Shown here one piece after another: positions 37,467 through 40,524 of a DNA stretch of 40,524 nt (its first letter is position 1; each line of letters starts with the position of its first letter). Below the pieces are notes generated by a model. That model was not told where the DNA came from and did no database searches. It was given only the letters and a program-made list of their open reading frames with translations. The position numbers and the translations under genes are program-made. The stretch covers positions 1-40,524 of IMG/VR virus record IMGVR_UViG_3300022602_000204. One strand, written 5' to 3'. This stretch comes from a virus.

Positions 37467-38387
37467 ATGAATATGCAAGTAACCCTTCCAAGAAAGGTAA
37501 AATATCTTAATAATAGAGACTTATTACTAGAAATACATCGTAGCAAATGCTCATACTCAAGTTTTACAAAACCTGAATATAGTCAGTATGATATAATTTT
37601 GCCGTCGTTAGACAAGGTTAACATTAGAACTATCGCAGAAGCCAAACGAGCTAGAGCAAAAAGATTAGGACTTTATGCTTTTGCCAAAGCAAGAGAAGAC
37701 GGAGATAAAAAAGTTAAACTCCTTGAACTTACTCCTGACTATAAAACTATTCCTAAAACAGATATTGTCATTAGAATAATGACATTTGAACACATTCCAT
37801 TAGCACCCGGTCGTAAGAAAACTGTTAAAAGTACAGCAGATGGCCATGATAAAATTAATTTCCCGCCATTTCAACATTGGAAATTTGACGATAATGATCC
37901 AGAGAAGTTAATACTTGTCGGCAAAAGTCATTGGAAAGGAAATCTTAGCACCGGTATGTTTAGTAAAGATCACGGACGCATTACAGAAAACCTCGGTAAG
38001 ATGTTTATCAAGTTAAGCGAACGTTATGCTCAACGTTCAAACTGGCGTGGGTATACTTACATCGACGAAATGAAAGGACAGGCTATTTTACAGTTATCGC
38101 AAATTGGTTTACAGTTTGACGAGAGTAAATCTGAAAATCCATTTGCCTATTACACTGCGGCTGTTACAAACTCCTTTACTCGTATTTTAAATATTGAAAA
38201 GAAGAGTCAAAATATTCGAGATGATTTACTAGAAGAGAATGGATTAACTCCTAGTATGACTAGACAAAATTCTCAACTGTATGCCGAAGAAATTGCTCGT
38301 CAAGCTGAACTATATAAAAACTACAGAGCTCCAAAAAGCGAAGAAGATCCAATCGACGATGTCGAAGACGAAGATTTAAAGGCTTGA
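37467..38387 (+). CDS. 55: Late transcription sigma factor (gp55-like)
   Basis: gp55 directs host RNA polymerase to late promoters. The chosen start, ATG 37467, follows TAAGGAAAA and a promoter, giving 306 residues. KYLNNRDLLLEIHRSK (about 11-26) matches the T4 KYNYVNNKELLQAI start. The sigma-like core lies near 178-256: LSERYAQRSNWRGYTYIDEM, then FDESKSENPFAYYTAAV, FTRILNIEKKSQN and RDDLLEENGLTPSMTRQ. T4 gp55 is 185 residues; the excess is about 120 residues between the two parts (YDIILPSLDKVNIRTIAEAK, GRKKTVKSTADGHDKINFPP). The C-terminus is acidic (DPIDDVEDEDLKA) and lacks the T4 LDFLYE clamp-binding end. Adjacent gp47/gp46 support the call. Confidence 0.83.
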   Translation: MNMQVTLPRKVKYLNNRDLLLEIHRSKCSYSSFTKPEYSQYDIILPSLDKVNIRTIAEAKRARAKRLGLYAFAKAREDGDKKVKLLELTPDYKTIPKTDIVIRIMTFEHIPLAPGRKKTVKSTADGHDKINFPPFQHWKFDDNDPEKLILVGKSHWKGNLSTGMFSKDHGRITENLGKMFIKLSERYAQRSNWRGYTYIDEMKGQAILQLSQIGLQFDESKSENPFAYYTAAVTNSFTRILNIEKKSQNIRDDLLEENGLTPSMTRQNSQLYAEEIARQAELYKNYRAPKSEEDPIDDVEDEDLKA

Positions 38388-38412
38388 CTTTATATTTTTA
38401 TTTTGCTAAACT
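38384..38412 (+). promoter_or_regulatory. Sigma70-like promoter of gp47-gp46
   Basis: TTGACT (38384-38389) overlaps the gp55 stop and is 17 bases from TAAACT (38407-38412, four of six). Transcription would start near 38419, immediately before the AGGAG ribosome site at 38420-38424. Like the gp55 promoter, it gives a very short leader. Confidence 0.6.
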
Positions 38413-38433
38413 GTTTGTTAGGAGAATATTAAT

Positions 38434-39447
38434 ATGGCCTTATTTAAAAAGGTAGCTTGTTTTACTGACATTCATTTTGGTCTTAAGTCCAATTCAACTA
38501 CTCATTTAAAAGACTGTGAAGAATTTGTAGACTGGTTTATTTCAAACGCCAAGGAGCAAGGGTGTGAAACTTGTATTTTCCTTGGCGATTGGAGTCACAA
38601 TCGAAACAGCCTTAACTTGTTTACATTAAACAGCAGTTTAAGATGCTTAGAAAAATTAGGAGCTGCATTTGAACAGTTCTTTTGGTTTCCCGGCAACCAC
38701 GATTTGTTTTATAAAGACAAGCGTGACATTCATTCCAGCGCCTTTGGTCGCCATATTCCAGGAGTTACCGTCGTAGAGGGTATAACAACTCTTGATGATG
38801 TCACCTTAGTTCCGTGGCTTGTTGGGGAAGAGTGGCGTTCGATGAAAAATGTAAACAGCCGGTATGTGTTCGGACACTTTGAACTTCCTAAGTTTTATAT
38901 GAACGCCATGGTACAGATGCCAGATCACGGCGAGCTTAAAGCAGAAGACTTTAACGGCCCCGAATATATCTTTAGTGGTCACTTTCACAAAAGACAGAAG
39001 TCAGGAAATATTCATTATATCGGAAACGCATTTCCGCATAACTTTGCCGACACATGGGACGATGAACGCGGTATGATGGTGTTAGAGTGGGGCGGTGAGC
39101 CACAGTTTATTAACTGGGATAATTGCCCTAAGTATCGTAATATTAAACTTTCAGATCTTATTGATAAGAAAGAATCTATTATGAAATCAAAAATGCATTT
39201 AAAAGTTAACCTTGATATCGATATTAGTTACGAAGAAGCTAACTTTATCAAAGAAACATTTGTTAATGAATATGATATTAGAGAAATCAGTTTAGTACAA
39301 GATAAAACTAATCTAGATGGCACAATTGATGATAATCCAGATCAGAAATTTGAAAGTATCGACCACATTGTTACAGAACAATTAGTAAACATTGAGTCTG
39401 ATGCGTTTAACAAAAATACCTTACTAGAAATTTATAACAATCTATAA
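38434..39447 (+). CDS. 47: Recombination nuclease subunit gp47 (Mre11/SbcD-like)
   Basis: gp47 pairs with gp46 as the phage Mre11-Rad50 complex, which resects DNA ends for recombination-dependent replication and host DNA breakdown. The 337-residue length is close to T4 gp47 (339). All metallophosphoesterase motifs are present: Asp12 and His14 in FTDIHFG, GDWSHNR (Asp52), GNHD (Asn88, His89, Asp90), FGHFE (His147) and SGHFHKR (His182, His184). The enzyme should be active with Mn ions. AGGAG is ten bases from ATG 38434. Its stop overlaps the gp46 start by one base (TAATG), so the two subunits are translationally coupled. Confidence 0.95.
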   Translation: MALFKKVACFTDIHFGLKSNSTTHLKDCEEFVDWFISNAKEQGCETCIFLGDWSHNRNSLNLFTLNSSLRCLEKLGAAFEQFFWFPGNHDLFYKDKRDIHSSAFGRHIPGVTVVEGITTLDDVTLVPWLVGEEWRSMKNVNSRYVFGHFELPKFYMNAMVQMPDHGELKAEDFNGPEYIFSGHFHKRQKSGNIHYIGNAFPHNFADTWDDERGMMVLEWGGEPQFINWDNCPKYRNIKLSDLIDKKESIMKSKMHLKVNLDIDISYEEANFIKETFVNEYDIREISLVQDKTNLDGTIDDNPDQKFESIDHIVTEQLVNIESDAFNKNTLLEIYNNL

Positions 39448-40524
39448 TGTTTAAAATTAATAATATCACCGTTCGTAATTTTATGAGTGTGGGCAACCAA
39501 ACTCAAGCAGTTGACTTTGACAAAGAACATCTTACACTTGTACTAGGTGAGAACATCGATTTAGGTGGAGATGATACAGGCTCGCGTAATGGTACAGGTA
39601 AAACTACTATCATTAATGCGTTGAGCTATGCGTTATACGGGCAAGCGTTAACTAATATCCGTAAAGAAAATTTAATTAACAAGACCAATACCAAAGGTAT
39701 GTTGGTTACTGTTGAGTTTGAAAAAGATGGTAACACATATCGCATCGAGCGAGGTCGTAAACCAAACATTCTTAAGTTGTTTGTTAATAACAGCGAATTA
39801 AAAACTGAAGAAGTCGAAGACGATGCTCAAGGCGACAGTCGAGAGACACAAAAAGCCATTGAACAAATGCTAGAAATGTCTCATACTATGTTTAAACATC
39901 TGGTAGCATTGAACACTTATACTGAACCGTTCTTATCAATGAAAGCGGCTGATCAACGAGAAGTTATTGAGCAGTTATTAGGTATCACATTATTAAGTGA
40001 AAAAGCAGAACTTCTAAAAGCAGATATTAAAACTACTAAAGATTCTATTGTACAAGAAACTGCTACTATCGAAGCTATTAAACGTGCTAATGAAAATGTA
40101 CAAAAAAGCATTGACAGCCTCAATGTTAAAAGCTCTGCTTGGGAAAATAAAAAGTTACAAGATATAGAGAGTCTAGGTAAAGCTATTATGAAACTAGATT
40201 CTGTAGATATTGAAAAAGAACTACAGTTACACCAAGAACTTAAAACTTGGGAAGATAATAACAATGCGTTAAAAAGTCTTAATAAAGAAAAAGCAACATT
40301 AGAATCTGCTGCCATTCAAGGTGAAAAGACATTAAACAAATATTTGAATGAGCTGAATAAATTAAGCAGTAAACAATGTCCAGCTTGTGAACAAGACCTT
40401 CATGATCATAAACATGAAGAGATGACTTTGTCTGCTAAAAATAATCTAGCAGATGCTACAGCGTATTTAGAAAAAGTTAAAGGCGACTACGATAAGATCG
40501 TCGCTGAATTAAACTCTATTAGTG
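39447..40524 (+). CDS. 46: Recombination nuclease subunit gp46 (Rad50/SbcC-like), partial
   Basis: The ATPase subunit of the gp46-gp47 complex. The frame starts with ATG 39447, overlapping the gp47 stop, and runs off the window after 359 codons. T4 gp46 is 560 residues, so roughly a third is missing. Visible parts: an N-terminal ATPase lobe with FKINNITVRNFMSVG, the Walker A GSRNGTGKTT (45-54), a Q-loop-like segment with LNTYTEPFLSMKAADQRE, a coiled coil from about 185, and the zinc-hook CPAC (311-314) in KQCPACEQDLHDH. The second coiled coil, signature and Walker B lie beyond the end. Confidence 0.95.
   Translation, partial: MFKINNITVRNFMSVGNQTQAVDFDKEHLTLVLGENIDLGGDDTGSRNGTGKTTIINALSYALYGQALTNIRKENLINKTNTKGMLVTVEFEKDGNTYRIERGRKPNILKLFVNNSELKTEEVEDDAQGDSRETQKAIEQMLEMSHTMFKHLVALNTYTEPFLSMKAADQREVIEQLLGITLLSEKAELLKADIKTTKDSIVQETATIEAIKRANENVQKSIDSLNVKSSAWENKKLQDIESLGKAIMKLDSVDIEKELQLHQELKTWEDNNNALKSLNKEKATLESAAIQGEKTLNKYLNELNKLSSKQCPACEQDLHDHKHEEMTLSAKNNLADATAYLEKVKGDYDKIVAELNSIS

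Noticed and set aside
1-40524. tRNA genes, integrase, transposase, attachment site or origin of replication
   Set aside because: No cloverleaf, recombinase motif, insertion sequence ends or iteron cluster was seen by reading. Gaps are too small to hold most of these.

Overview
This window is a piece of the genome of a T4-like (contractile-tailed, myovirus) bacteriophage, most like the T4-type phages of marine bacteria. The sequence is AT-rich and very compact, with mostly 1-20 base gaps, TAATG stop/start overlaps and no tRNA or rRNA. The recognised genes form a T4-type core: baseplate wedge genes 53, 25 and 6, a gp5-type hub/lysin, a probable gp27-type hub partner, the late sigma factor gp55, the recombination nuclease gp47/gp46, and thymidylate synthase. 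No photosynthesis genes are present, so a cyanobacterial host is not shown; a low-GC marine proteobacterial host is equally possible. The host cannot be fixed from this window.

Layout. (1) 1-3880, plus strand: the 3' end of a probable AAA (MoxR-like) ATPase with a strong terminator, a 38-residue membrane peptide, a sigma70-like promoter, a metallopeptidase/VWA-domain protein, three small proteins of unknown function, and thymidylate synthase (thyA) behind a leader hairpin. (2) 3877-36340, minus strand: one uninterrupted 32.5-kb late operon of 14 structural genes. In transcription order it runs: a tail-tube/baseplate protein, gp53-like, gp27-like hub, gp5-like hub with a C-terminal chitinase/lysozyme-like domain, gp25, gp6, a giant 4419-residue tail/baseplate protein, a collagen-like fibre, a subtilisin-like protease, a conserved structural protein, and four tandem paralogous fibre/collar-type proteins that share an N-terminal module. 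(3) 36341-36436: a divergent control region with a sigma70-like promoter facing right and late-type motifs. (4) 36437-40524, plus strand: two proteins of unknown function, gp55 and gp47-gp46, with two more sigma70-like promoters. The gp46 gene runs off the end.

How it fits together. Plus-strand genes serve replication, recombination, nucleotide supply and the switch to late transcription, and several have host-type promoters. gp55 would then drive late promoters (NATAAATA motifs) and so the long minus-strand operon that builds the baseplate and host-contact apparatus. The most unusual content is in that operon: a seven-blade integrin-type beta-propeller inside a giant tail protein, a subtilase among the fibre genes, a gp5 homologue whose lytic domain has moved to the C-terminus, a C-terminal peptide shared by gp5 and the giant protein, and four tandem fibre paralogues. 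gp55 itself carries a large extra segment. All assignments come from reading the sequence and motifs; no database search was possible.
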